A stretch of 64,000 nucleotides of DNA, taken from positions 1,116,001-1,180,000 of the forward strand of contig OZ245718.1 of NCBI GenBank assembly GCA_965227045.1. Reading direction: 5' to 3'. How positions within the stretch are numbered: position 1 is the first letter of the stretch; every line of letters starts with the position of its first letter. The notes below the pieces were generated by a model that was not told the origin of the DNA, made no database searches, and saw only the letters and a list, made by a program, of their open reading frames with translations. The position numbers and the translations under genes are program-made. Source of the stretch: UBA10649 sp965227045 (GTDB lineage Bacteria; Actinomycetota; Actinomycetes; S36-B12). Shown in pieces: positions 24,339 to 32,629 of this stretch.

Positions 24339-25556
24339 CTACTTCACCAGTTCGAAGATCTTGAAGATCGGCAGGTAGAGCGCGATGATCATGCCGCCTA
24401 CCACCACTCCGAGAACCATGATCATGATCGGTTCGATGAGCGCCATGAGCTGTTCCGTGGTCGCCTCGACTTCCTGGTCGTAGAAGTCCGCGATCTTGCC
24501 CAGCATGGCGTCGAGCGCGCCGGTGTCCTCGCCGACCGCGATCATCTGCACGACCATCTCGGGGAACACTGGATGATCCGACAGAGGCTTTGCGATGCCG
24601 GTGCCCTGCCGCACGCTCTCCTTCACGGCAACGACGGCACGCGTAATGACGACGTTGCCCGCTGTGTCACCCACGATGTCGAGCGCGGTGAGGATGGGCA
24701 CGCCAGCGTGCATCAGCGTCGAGAAGTTGCGTGTGAATCGAGCGAGCGCGACCTTCTGGAAGAGCTTGCCGAATACGGGAAGGCGGAACTTCAGCGGATC
24801 GACGACCTGGCGCACGGCCAGTGTGTCCTTCTGCCTGCGGTAACAGATCGACCCACCGATGAGCAGGGTCAGCACCGGAATGAAGAACAGTGGGTTCTTC
24901 ACCAAGTTTGAGAACGTCACGAGGATCTGCGTGGGCAGCGGCAGTGCGCCGCCGAACGACGCGAACATCTCCGAGAAGACCGGCACGACGAAGATGAGCA
25001 TTCCGGTGACGATGATGACCGCGATCACACCCACCGCGACCGGATAGGTCAGCGCGCTCTTGATCTTCCCGCGCAGCCTGACGTCGGCCTCGAGGGAACC
25101 GGCGATCTGGATCATCGTCGAGTCGAGGAATCCGCCGACCTCGCCGGCACGCACCATGCTGACGAACAGGGTCGGGAACTCCTTGTGACGGGCGAAGGCC
25201 TCGGACAGCGAGTCGCCCTTCTCGACCTCATCGCGCACCTCGACAAGGACGTCGCGCAGCCGCGGGCTCTGAGTCTGATCGGCGAGGATCGACAGGCAGC
25301 GCAGGATCGGCAGGCCCGATGACAGCATCGTCGCAAACTGCCGGGAGAAGATGGCAAGGTCCTTCGGCTTCACTCGGCCCTTGCCGAACGTGATCTCCTT
25401 CTTCAGCCCGGTGTTCGCGGGCTCGACGGCGATCGGCGTCATGCCCTGCTGGCGCACACGTGTCAACGCGTCGGCCTCGCTCAGTGCGCGCATCTTCGAC
25501 TCGACCAGTCGACCCGAGCGCGATCGTGCTTTGACCAGGTAATCACTCTGCGGCAT
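24339..25556 (-). CDS. pilC: Type IV pilus inner-membrane platform protein PilC
   Basis: 405 aa GspF-family protein with two repeated T2SSF domains and three membrane helices (about 170-195, 220-245 and 375-400). PilC is the platform on which PilB and PilT act. Typical segments are IFSRQFATMLSSGLPILRCLSIL in the first repeat and FTRNFSTLMHAGVPILTALDIV in the second, plus LIEPIMIMVLGVVVGGMIIALYLPIF at the end. Its start overlaps the 3' end of the pilT gene by 14 bp. A long palindromic element follows the stop. Confidence 0.95.
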   Translation of the reverse strand: MPQSDYLVKARSRSGRLVESKMRALSEADALTRVRQQGMTPIAVEPANTGLKKEITFGKGRVKPKDLAIFSRQFATMLSSGLPILRCLSILADQTQSPRLRDVLVEVRDEVEKGDSLSEAFARHKEFPTLFVSMVRAGEVGGFLDSTMIQIAGSLEADVRLRGKIKSALTYPVAVGVIAVIIVTGMLIFVVPVFSEMFASFGGALPLPTQILVTFSNLVKNPLFFIPVLTLLIGGSICYRRQKDTLAVRQVVDPLKFRLPVFGKLFQKVALARFTRNFSTLMHAGVPILTALDIVGDTAGNVVITRAVVAVKESVRQGTGIAKPLSDHPVFPEMVVQMIAVGEDTGALDAMLGKIADFYDQEVEATTEQLMALIEPIMIMVLGVVVGGMIIALYLPIFKIFELVK

Positions 25557-26799
25557 CGGGGCTCACTCCCAGAAGTTGCTGAAGCTCGGACAGGTCTGAG
25601 CACTTCTCGACGGCGGTGCCGTAGTCGATCGTCCCGGCCTTGACGAGATCGGCGAGGTTCTGATTGAGGGTGTGCATGCCGAAGCGCGATCCTGTCTGCA
25701 ATGCCGACGGAATGGACTGCAGCTTTCCCTCGCGAATGAGGTTGCGGACGGCGGGCGTCGCAATGAGCACCTCTGTCGCTGCGACCCGTCCAGAGCCGTC
25801 CGAGGTCTTGCACAGTGTCTGGCACACGATGGCCTGCACGGATGCCGCGAGCTGTGTGCGGATCTGCGCCTGCTGCTCGGGCGGGAAGACGTCGACGATG
25901 CGGTCGATAGTTGTGGCGGACGAGCTCGTATGCAGGGTGCCGAACACGAGGTGCCCGGTCTCCGCCGCCGTGAGCGCCGTAGAGATGGTCTCGAGGTCGC
26001 GCATCTCGCCGACCAGGACGATGTCGGGATCCTGGCGCAGCGCATGCTTGAGCGCATTCGCAAAGGAGAGCGTGTCCGTTCCGACCTCGCGCTGATTGAC
26101 CACGCACAGCCGATGCTGGTGCACGAACTCGATCGGGTCCTCGATCGTGACGATGTGTCCTTGGCGCGTACGGTTCGCGCGGTCGATGATCGCGGCGAGG
26201 GTCGTCGACTTGCCAGACCCGGTCGGTCCGGTGACGAGCACCAGGCCGCGCGGGAGAGCCGCGAAGTCGCCCAGCGCCGGCGGCAGCCGCAGTGCTTCGA
26301 GCGGGAGGATCTCCCAGGGGATGGACCGCAGAACCGCCCCGACCGATCCCTGCTGCTGGAACAGATTCACCCGGAAGCGCGCGGCACCAGGCAGCGCGTA
26401 CGCGAAGTCGAGCTCCTTTGTCTCCTCGAAGCGCTGCTTCTGCCGGTCGGTGAGCAGCGCATAGACCGTCTCCTGCAGCTGGTGCGGCGTGAGCGCTGAG
26501 TATCCGGGAACCGGTTCGAGGTCACCGTGGACGCGGATCATCGGCGGTGCGTTGACGCTGAGGTGGAGGTCCGAACCGCCGCGCTCCAGCAGGTAGAGCA
26601 GGACCTCGTCGATCGCAATGTCCGGGGCGTTGTCGCCGAGTGCCGAGCGCAGGACGCTGACGATTCCCTCCTCGTCTGCTGCCGGTGGTGCGACCGGGTG
26701 CAGCTCGACAGGAAGCCTCGGTACCTCCGCGAGCATCGGGGAGAGCGATGCGCCCTCGGGCGGCATCAACGGCAGCGAGAACCCGCTAGGCGACGACAC
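25543..26799 (-). CDS. pilT: PilT-type ATPase (first paralogue)
   Basis: 418 aa GspE-family hexameric motor, normally used for pilus retraction. Walker A GPTGSGKST at 191-199; Asp box ILTIEDPIEFVH-type segment (IVTIEDPIEFVH), Walker B LVGEMRDLET and the His box TGHLVFGTLHT follow. A 60-residue Pro-rich N-terminal extension precedes the PAS-like N-domain. Lacks the tetracysteine zinc site of PilB. GTG start with GGAGG six bases upstream; overlaps pilB by 14 bp and pilC by 14 bp. Confidence 0.92.
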   Translation of the reverse strand: MSSPSGFSLPLMPPEGASLSPMLAEVPRLPVELHPVAPPAADEEGIVSVLRSALGDNAPDIAIDEVLLYLLERGGSDLHLSVNAPPMIRVHGDLEPVPGYSALTPHQLQETVYALLTDRQKQRFEETKELDFAYALPGAARFRVNLFQQQGSVGAVLRSIPWEILPLEALRLPPALGDFAALPRGLVLVTGPTGSGKSTTLAAIIDRANRTRQGHIVTIEDPIEFVHQHRLCVVNQREVGTDTLSFANALKHALRQDPDIVLVGEMRDLETISTALTAAETGHLVFGTLHTSSSATTIDRIVDVFPPEQQAQIRTQLAASVQAIVCQTLCKTSDGSGRVAATEVLIATPAVRNLIREGKLQSIPSALQTGSRFGMHTLNQNLADLVKAGTIDYGTAVEKCSDLSELQQLLGVSPDAAE

Positions 26800-28456
26800 G
26801 CAGCACCTCCGCGATCGTGGTCAGGCCCTGCGAGACCTTGAGCCAGCCGTCCTGGCGCAGCGTGCGCATCCCCTGCGCGACGGCCTCGCGCCGCACATCA
26901 TCGGACGATGCGTTGCGCACGGCGAGTTTGGAGATCTCCTCGTTCATCGGCATGACCTCGTGCATGGCGAGGCGACCGCGGTAGCCGGTGCGGGCGCAAC
27001 TCGTGCAGCCGACCGGCTCGAAGAACGTGGGCGTGATCCCCGGAGGACGCTCGAACCCGACGGCGCCGAGCTCGTCCGGAGACTTGTCGACCTGGCGTCG
27101 GCAGGTCAGGCACAGTCGCCGCGCGAGGCGCTGCCCGGTCGCGCACGCGAGCGCGGACCCGACGAGGAAGGGCTCAATGCCCATCTCCGTCAGTCGCGTG
27201 ATGACGCTCGGTGCGTCGTTGGTGTGGAGCGTCGTGAGCACAAGGTGACCGGTCAGCGCAGACTCGATCGCGATCTGCGCGGTCTCGTGGTCGCGGATCT
27301 CACCGATGAGAATGATGTCGGGATCCGCACGCAGGATCGATCGCAGTGCGGCGGCGAACGTCAGGCCCGCCTTCGCGTGCGTCTGCACCTGATTGATGCC
27401 GGGAATGCGGTACTCGACCGGGTCCTCGACCGTGACGATGTTGACCTCGGGCCGGGCCACCGCATTGAGCGTCGCGTAGAGCGACGTGGACTTGCCCGAG
27501 CCGGTCGGTCCGCTGACGATGAGCATCCCGTACGGCCGCTCGTACGCGTCGCGCCACTTCACCAGATTCTGCGGTGAGAACCCGAGATCCGGCAGCGCCA
27601 TCGTCGCGGCAGTGTTGTCGAGGATTCGCATGACGATCTTCTCGCCCCACACCGTCGGGAGGCAGCTCACGCGCAGGTCGATCTTCCGACCGGCCGAGAC
27701 GATGCTGAGCCGGCCGTCCTGCGGGATTCGCCGCTCCGCGATGTCCATCTCGCTCATGATCTTCAAACGCGAGATCACCGCCGACTGGATCTCCTTCGGG
27801 GCAGGAGCCATCTCCTTCAGCACGCCATCGATGCGAAACCTGATGCGGATGTTGTTCTCGCTCGGCTCGACGTGAATGTCGGATGCGTTGTCGGAGATCG
27901 CCTGCTTGAGCAGCAGGTTCACGTAACGCACGAGCGGTGCATCCGTCGTGGACGCGACCGGCGCGAGGATGTCGAGCGCGGGGTCGTCGTCGAGCATGTC
28001 GCGAACGAGCTCGCCGAGCTCGGCCTCGGCGCGGTAGACGAGGTTGATGCGCGCCTGGATCTCGGACTTCATCCCGCATGCGAACCGCACCGGGTGGCGC
28101 GTGATCGCCTGCAGGTCATCGCGCGCCTGCCAGTCCATCGCGGTCTGCGGATCGGCAACCACCACGAGAGTGTCATGCTCGAACGCGAACGGGATCACCT
28201 CGTACTTGCGCGCCTGGTCACCCGTGAGCAGTTGAGCCGCCTGCGGGTCGACGACGACGTCCATCACCTCAACGAACTGCAGGCCCGCGGCCTCGACGGT
28301 GCACCGGACCACGTCCTTCTTGCCGATGGCGCCTTGCTGCACGAGCACGGTCAGCACAGGCGTTCCCATGGCCCCGGCGGTCGTCTGCGCAGCCGCGAAC
28401 TGGTCGGCGGTGATGAGCCCCTCGGCTACGAGGACGTCGGCGACGGATGCAGTCAT
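26786..28456 (-). CDS. pilB: Type IV pilus assembly ATPase PilB
   Basis: 556 aa extension motor. An N-terminal MshEN/GspE-N-like domain (about 1-150) is followed by the ATPase core with Walker A GPTGSGKST at 316-324, IVTVEDPVEYRIPGINQVQ, Walker B LIGEIRDHET and TGHLVLTTLHTNDA. A zinc-binding tetracysteine (C449xxC452, C484xxC487) distinguishes PilB from PilT. MshEN domains can bind c-di-GMP, which would fit the many c-di-GMP genes here, but the binding residues were not checked. ATG 28456 is chosen; an extended reading to 28558 overlaps the previous gene. Confidence 0.95.
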   Translation of the reverse strand: MTASVADVLVAEGLITADQFAAAQTTAGAMGTPVLTVLVQQGAIGKKDVVRCTVEAAGLQFVEVMDVVVDPQAAQLLTGDQARKYEVIPFAFEHDTLVVVADPQTAMDWQARDDLQAITRHPVRFACGMKSEIQARINLVYRAEAELGELVRDMLDDDPALDILAPVASTTDAPLVRYVNLLLKQAISDNASDIHVEPSENNIRIRFRIDGVLKEMAPAPKEIQSAVISRLKIMSEMDIAERRIPQDGRLSIVSAGRKIDLRVSCLPTVWGEKIVMRILDNTAATMALPDLGFSPQNLVKWRDAYERPYGMLIVSGPTGSGKSTSLYATLNAVARPEVNIVTVEDPVEYRIPGINQVQTHAKAGLTFAAALRSILRADPDIILIGEIRDHETAQIAIESALTGHLVLTTLHTNDAPSVITRLTEMGIEPFLVGSALACATGQRLARRLCLTCRRQVDKSPDELGAVGFERPPGITPTFFEPVGCTSCARTGYRGRLAMHEVMPMNEEISKLAVRNASSDDVRREAVAQGMRTLRQDGWLKVSQGLTTIAEVLRVVA

Positions 28457-28463
28457 GGGGTCC

Positions 28464-29618
28464 CTAGCGCCGGTAGCCCGCGCGGCGGAGCGCGACGTGC
28501 AGGTCGGATGCACGGCTGACGACCTTCTCGGCCTCTTCGACGGTGATCTCGCCAGCAAGGACGAGGCGCACGGCGTCCTGCTCGAAGGTGCTCATGCCGT
28601 AGAACTCACCCTCGGCCACCACGTCCTGAAGCGTGCCGGTCTTCTCGGGATCCAAGATGGCCTCGCGCACGCGCGGTGTACTCACAGCAGCCTCGACGAC
28701 GACAACGCGACCTGGGTCTTTGGCGGACAGGACCAGGTGCTGGCACAGCACTCCCTGGAGTGACTCCGCGATCGATGTGCGCGCCTGCCGCTGCTCCTCG
28801 AGCGGGAACACGTCCACCGCGCGGTTCACCGCGTCAACCACGGTCCGCGCGTGCAAAGTCGCGAGCACGAGGTGTCCGGTCTCGGCAGCCTGCAAAGCGG
28901 TGCGCATCGTCTCGACATCGCGGATCTCGCCGATGAGGATGACGTCGGGATCCTGGCGCATGCCCGAGCGCAGCGCCCGAGCAAAGTCGAGAGTGTCGGT
29001 ATGCAGTTCGCGCTGGCTGATCGCGGCCATCTTGTCGTGGTGGAGGAACTCGATCGGGTCCTCGATGGTCAGGATGTGGCATCGCCGGTCGGTGTTGATC
29101 GCGTCGATCATCGCCGCGAGAGTCGTCGTCTTCCCCGAGCCCGTCGGCCCGCAGACGAGCACGAGTCCGCTTGTGCACAGCGCGAGGTCCCTCAGCAGTT
29201 GCGGGAGGCCTAGTTCCTCGAACGTCGGGATCTTCTCCTTGACGTGCCGCAGGACCATCGCCGCGCTGCCACGCGACAGGTACGCGTTGCCGCGAAACCG
29301 GCCGATGTCGTCTGCGCTCAGCGCGAAGTCGCACTCATGGTCGGTCTCGAACGATGCCCGGTCCGCAGCGGTCGGCAATGCCGCCCTCACTAGGGCAGAG
29401 GTGTCCTCCGCACTGAATGCGGGTACATCAAGCGGCCACAGTTGACCGGCGACGCGGACGAGCGGCGGCGAGCCCGCCCGGATGTGAACGTCGGACGCCC
29501 CGTACGCGACGGCTGCCTCGAGGATGTCGCGCAACTCGAGCGGCGACCATGGCGCGGCGGGCGCATCGACGTCCGCCGCGCCATGGTCGGTGTCGACCGG
29601 CACGCTGGAGAGAGCCAT
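28464..29618 (-). CDS. PilT-type ATPase (second paralogue)
   Basis: 384 aa. Same family as the protein at 25543: Walker A GPTGSGKTTT at 157-166, ILTIEDPIEFLHHDK, Walker B LIGEIRDVET and GHLVLATLHA. It has no tetracysteine, so it is a PilT/PilU-like motor rather than a second PilB. First gene of the pilT2-pilB-pilT-pilC operon, divergent from pilMNO across 110 bp. No clear ribosome site precedes ATG 29618, so the start is less certain. Two PilT paralogues in one operon suggest specialised retraction motors. Confidence 0.92.
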   Translation of the reverse strand: MALSSVPVDTDHGAADVDAPAAPWSPLELRDILEAAVAYGASDVHIRAGSPPLVRVAGQLWPLDVPAFSAEDTSALVRAALPTAADRASFETDHECDFALSADDIGRFRGNAYLSRGSAAMVLRHVKEKIPTFEELGLPQLLRDLALCTSGLVLVCGPTGSGKTTTLAAMIDAINTDRRCHILTIEDPIEFLHHDKMAAISQRELHTDTLDFARALRSGMRQDPDVILIGEIRDVETMRTALQAAETGHLVLATLHARTVVDAVNRAVDVFPLEEQRQARTSIAESLQGVLCQHLVLSAKDPGRVVVVEAAVSTPRVREAILDPEKTGTLQDVVAEGEFYGMSTFEQDAVRLVLAGEITVEEAEKVVSRASDLHVALRRAGYRR

Positions 29619-29728
29619 ACCGAGGGTTTCGGCTCACGCGGGCGCTTTCGGCCCCATCACGGTCATCCGTCGGCGGATCGAGCCGATATTCGCCGTGAGA
29701 CCGGACCGTTGAGCAAAGGGGCGAGCTG

Positions 29729-30868
29729 ATGGTGGATACGACCGCGTCCACCTTCATCGGCGTGGACATCGGCGCCAGCGGTGTGCGCGGGGTCCAGCTC
29801 AAGCGGAACAAGAAGTCCGGCGAGTACCGCATCACGAAGGCCGCGAGCATCGACCTCCCGCGGGGAGCCGTCCACAACGGCGTCGTCGTCGACGAGGGTG
29901 CCGTCGTCAAGGCACTGCGCCAGCTGTGGCGAAAGGGTCGATTCTCCACGCGCAAGGTGGTCATCGGCCTCGCCGACGGCAGCGTGCTCACCCGCCAGCT
30001 TGACCTGCCGTGGATGCCGCCGGACGACTTCCGCGCAGCGCTGCGCTATCAGGTGACCGACGCTCTGCCCGTCGACTTGTCGACCGTCGAACTCGACTAC
30101 CACCTGCTGGGCGAGGTCGAGCGAGCCGACCACGGGCAGCCCGTCGATGTCAATCGCATCCTCATCGTCGCGGCCGCGACCGACGCCGTCACCGCCGAGG
30201 CCAACATCGCACGCAAGGCCAGGCTTCAGCCCGTCGTAGCCGACACGATCGCGTTCGCCCTCATCCGCGCAGCGTGCGGCGGTCGCCTGCCCGACGACCA
30301 GGCCGTCCACGCGGTCGCAGACCTCGGCGCAGACCAGCTGACCGTCGCGATCCACCAGGGCGGACAGCCCCGCTTCGTCCGGACCATCTCCAGTCTCGGC
30401 GGCGAGGTAGCGACCACGGTCCTCATCGAGCGCCTGCACGTCTCCGCAGGCGACGCCGAGCGGCTCAAGCGCGAGAGCGGGCTGAACGGACCCGCGCCCC
30501 TCGTCGCGGCCATCGCCGAGTCGAGCGTCTTCACCGACGCGGCCGCTGCGAGCGGTCACGCCGCGAACCCGCGCTCCGCTGCGACCGTCGAGGCCCTCGG
30601 CGCGTGGGCGACGCGGGTCATCGGCGAGGTGCGCAACTCACTGGACTACTTCCAGGCCTCAGACCCGACCGCGCCGATCCAGTCACTGACCATTACGGGA
30701 CGAAGCTCACTTCTCAACGGCATGGTGGACCGGATCGCCTCGCAGATCGCGCTGCCGGTCCGCACGCTGGATCCGCTGCTCGGACTGAGCGCGAGTCGCA
30801 AGATCACCAAGCACTTCAGCGACGACAGCCGACTGGTCGTTGCTACCGGCCTGGCGATGGGAGCGTGA
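29729..30868 (+). CDS. pilM: Type IV pilus assembly protein PilM
   Basis: 379 aa actin-like ATPase that sits on the cytoplasmic face of the membrane and binds the PilN N-terminus. The nucleotide-binding motif FIGVDIGASGVRGVQL is at residues 9-24, with ADLGADQLTVAI and LTITGRSSLLNGM further on. An open reading with GGGGCGAG upstream of ATG 29729. First gene of pilM-pilN-pilO, divergent from the motor operon. Confidence 0.93.
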   Translation: MVDTTASTFIGVDIGASGVRGVQLKRNKKSGEYRITKAASIDLPRGAVHNGVVVDEGAVVKALRQLWRKGRFSTRKVVIGLADGSVLTRQLDLPWMPPDDFRAALRYQVTDALPVDLSTVELDYHLLGEVERADHGQPVDVNRILIVAAATDAVTAEANIARKARLQPVVADTIAFALIRAACGGRLPDDQAVHAVADLGADQLTVAIHQGGQPRFVRTISSLGGEVATTVLIERLHVSAGDAERLKRESGLNGPAPLVAAIAESSVFTDAAAASGHAANPRSAATVEALGAWATRVIGEVRNSLDYFQASDPTAPIQSLTITGRSSLLNGMVDRIASQIALPVRTLDPLLGLSASRKITKHFSDDSRLVVATGLAMGA

Positions 30869-30870
30869 CC

Positions 30871-31659
30871 ATGACCGCGACAGCCGAAGGCACCCGACCG
30901 ACCATGCGCGACGACGACGTCGACCACCCGCCCTTCACGCCCGCGCTGCCGCGGGTGAACCTGCTGCCCGCCTCTATCACCGAGTCGTTCACCCTGCGAC
31001 GAGTCCACCGGATGCTCATCGTCGTCGCGGCGCTCCTCGTCGTGGCCATCGGCGCCGTCTGGTATCTCCAGGGCAACCAGGTCTCCGAGGCGCAGGCAAA
31101 ACGCGACCAGGCCCAGGCCGCGAACGCCGCTGTCGCCGCGAAGGTCGAGGCTCTCGCACCGATCAAGCAGATGTATGAGCAGATCACGAACGAGCAGAAT
31201 CTTGTCGCGACGACGCTCGCATCGGAGCCTCAGGCGGCCCTCGTGATCGAGCGCATGGTCGCGACCGGACCGGCCTCCGGCAGTGGTGGCCCGGTCACGT
31301 TCGCGAGTATCGCGATCGAGTACCGCGGAGTTCCTGCGGCCGGCGAGACGATCAATCCGTGCCCGAACCCCGATCCGTTCGGTACCGACATCACGATCGG
31401 CTGCGTGACATTCAGCGGAATGGCCGCTACCCGAGATCAGGTCTCGACGATGCTCAACGCAATGGCTGCCGACCCACTGTTCGTCGGTCCGTATGTGAAC
31501 AGTTCGACCGTCACCGAGTCGTCAACCGACTCGACAGGCGGGATCACCTTTACGGGGACTGCGGGCCTGTCGCTCGCCGCACTCAGTACCGCGCTTTCCG
31601 ATGAGCAGATTGCGGAAATCGTCGCTCCTCCGAAGACGGATGAGGATGCCACCCCGTGA
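30871..31659 (+). CDS. pilN: Type IV pilus assembly protein PilN
   Basis: 262 aa bitopic membrane protein. The cytoplasmic tail carries the PilM-binding motif PRVNLLP (27-33), followed by one membrane helix (about 48-66) and a periplasm-side-equivalent coiled-coil region (VSEAQAKRDQAQAANAAVAAKVEALAP). The ATG at 30871 is 2 bp after the pilM stop. The insert from 135 to 190, with two Cys (NPCPNPD ... IGCVTF), is longer than in proteobacterial PilN and may be an actinobacterial adaptation. Confidence 0.88.
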   Translation: MTATAEGTRPTMRDDDVDHPPFTPALPRVNLLPASITESFTLRRVHRMLIVVAALLVVAIGAVWYLQGNQVSEAQAKRDQAQAANAAVAAKVEALAPIKQMYEQITNEQNLVATTLASEPQAALVIERMVATGPASGSGGPVTFASIAIEYRGVPAAGETINPCPNPDPFGTDITIGCVTFSGMAATRDQVSTMLNAMAADPLFVGPYVNSSTVTESSTDSTGGITFTGTAGLSLAALSTALSDEQIAEIVAPPKTDEDATP

Positions 31660-32384
31660 CGTCGACTCGAGTGCGGACGCACGTTGCCGTGGGCATACTG
31701 ATCATCCTCGGCTTCACGGCGATCTCCTGGTTCTTCGTGCTCGGTCCGCGTATCGCCAGCTCGAATGACATCACGGCACAGGCGGAGCAGATGGACTCCT
31801 CGACCCTTGCCATGCAGGGCCGCTACCGCCAGACGGTCGCGCAGGCGGCCTCAGCCACACAGGCTGCCAGCGACGCCCAGGCTCTCTTCGAGTCGATGCC
31901 CCAGCAGGCAGAACTGCCGGACGTGCTGCTGGACATCATCGATGCGGCTAAGCGAGCAGGCATCGACGCCAAGCAGATTTCCGTGATCAACTCGTCAGTG
32001 CCGCGGTCGCTCACGGGAGACCCCGCGACCGGAGCAGATCCGGAGTCTGCAGCGGGCGCGGTAGCCAAGGGGCTCGGCGTGGAGCTGGCGCAGCTGGATG
32101 TCGACGTGACGGTCAACGGGGACCGTGCCAGCCTGCTCACGTTCCTCGACAACCTGCAGGGGCTGGACCGAGCCGTACTGGTGACCGCGACCGGCCTCAC
32201 CGATCTGAATCAGTCGGCAAACGGCGGAGCGGAGAATGCACCTGTCTCAGCGAAGGGCGGAGGACAGAGCCTTGACGTCACGGGCTCCATGTTCGTCCTG
32301 AAGTCCAAGCTGCCCGACCTCGTGGCCGCAGTGCAGCAGGTGATCGACGAAGCAGGCGCGGTCGACGTCACAACTACGTCGTAG
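31656..32384 (+). CDS. pilO: PilO-like type IV pilus assembly protein
   Basis: 242 aa with one N-terminal membrane helix (about 9-30) followed by a coiled coil and a ferredoxin-like C-terminal domain, the PilO layout; primary sequence similarity is weak, and the name rests on position after pilN. GTG start overlaps the pilN stop by 4 bp. No pilP or pilQ follows, consistent with no outer membrane. After the stop, an odd palindrome TGCCCAA-A-TTGGGCA (32395-32409) precedes the kinase operon and could be an operator. Confidence 0.82.
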   Translation: MTSTRVRTHVAVGILIILGFTAISWFFVLGPRIASSNDITAQAEQMDSSTLAMQGRYRQTVAQAASATQAASDAQALFESMPQQAELPDVLLDIIDAAKRAGIDAKQISVINSSVPRSLTGDPATGADPESAAGAVAKGLGVELAQLDVDVTVNGDRASLLTFLDNLQGLDRAVLVTATGLTDLNQSANGGAENAPVSAKGGGQSLDVTGSMFVLKSKLPDLVAAVQQVIDEAGAVDVTTTS

Positions 32385-32629
32385 TCTCCACAACTGCCCA
32401 AATTGGGCATACAGTGCAAAGCGACACGCATCACCCCTACACGTGATGAGGTATCGCCACGAACGCTCGCGCGACGGATCCGCCATCGACCGACTCTGAG
32501 AGCCTGGCCGTAGCCCTCGCCGCGATTCTGAACTCCTCGCACGACGCAGTCATCGCGAAGTCGCTCGACGGGATCATCACTACGTGGAGCCCTGGGGCTT
32601 CCGTCATCTACGGCGGCGACGCCGAGACG

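Noticed and set aside
32395..32409. TGCCCAA-A-TTGGGCA palindrome as a decayed copy of the palindromic family
   Set aside because: Only ACAACTGCCCA matches the family arm; the other half diverges and the length is 15 bp. Kept only as a possible operator before the kinase operon.
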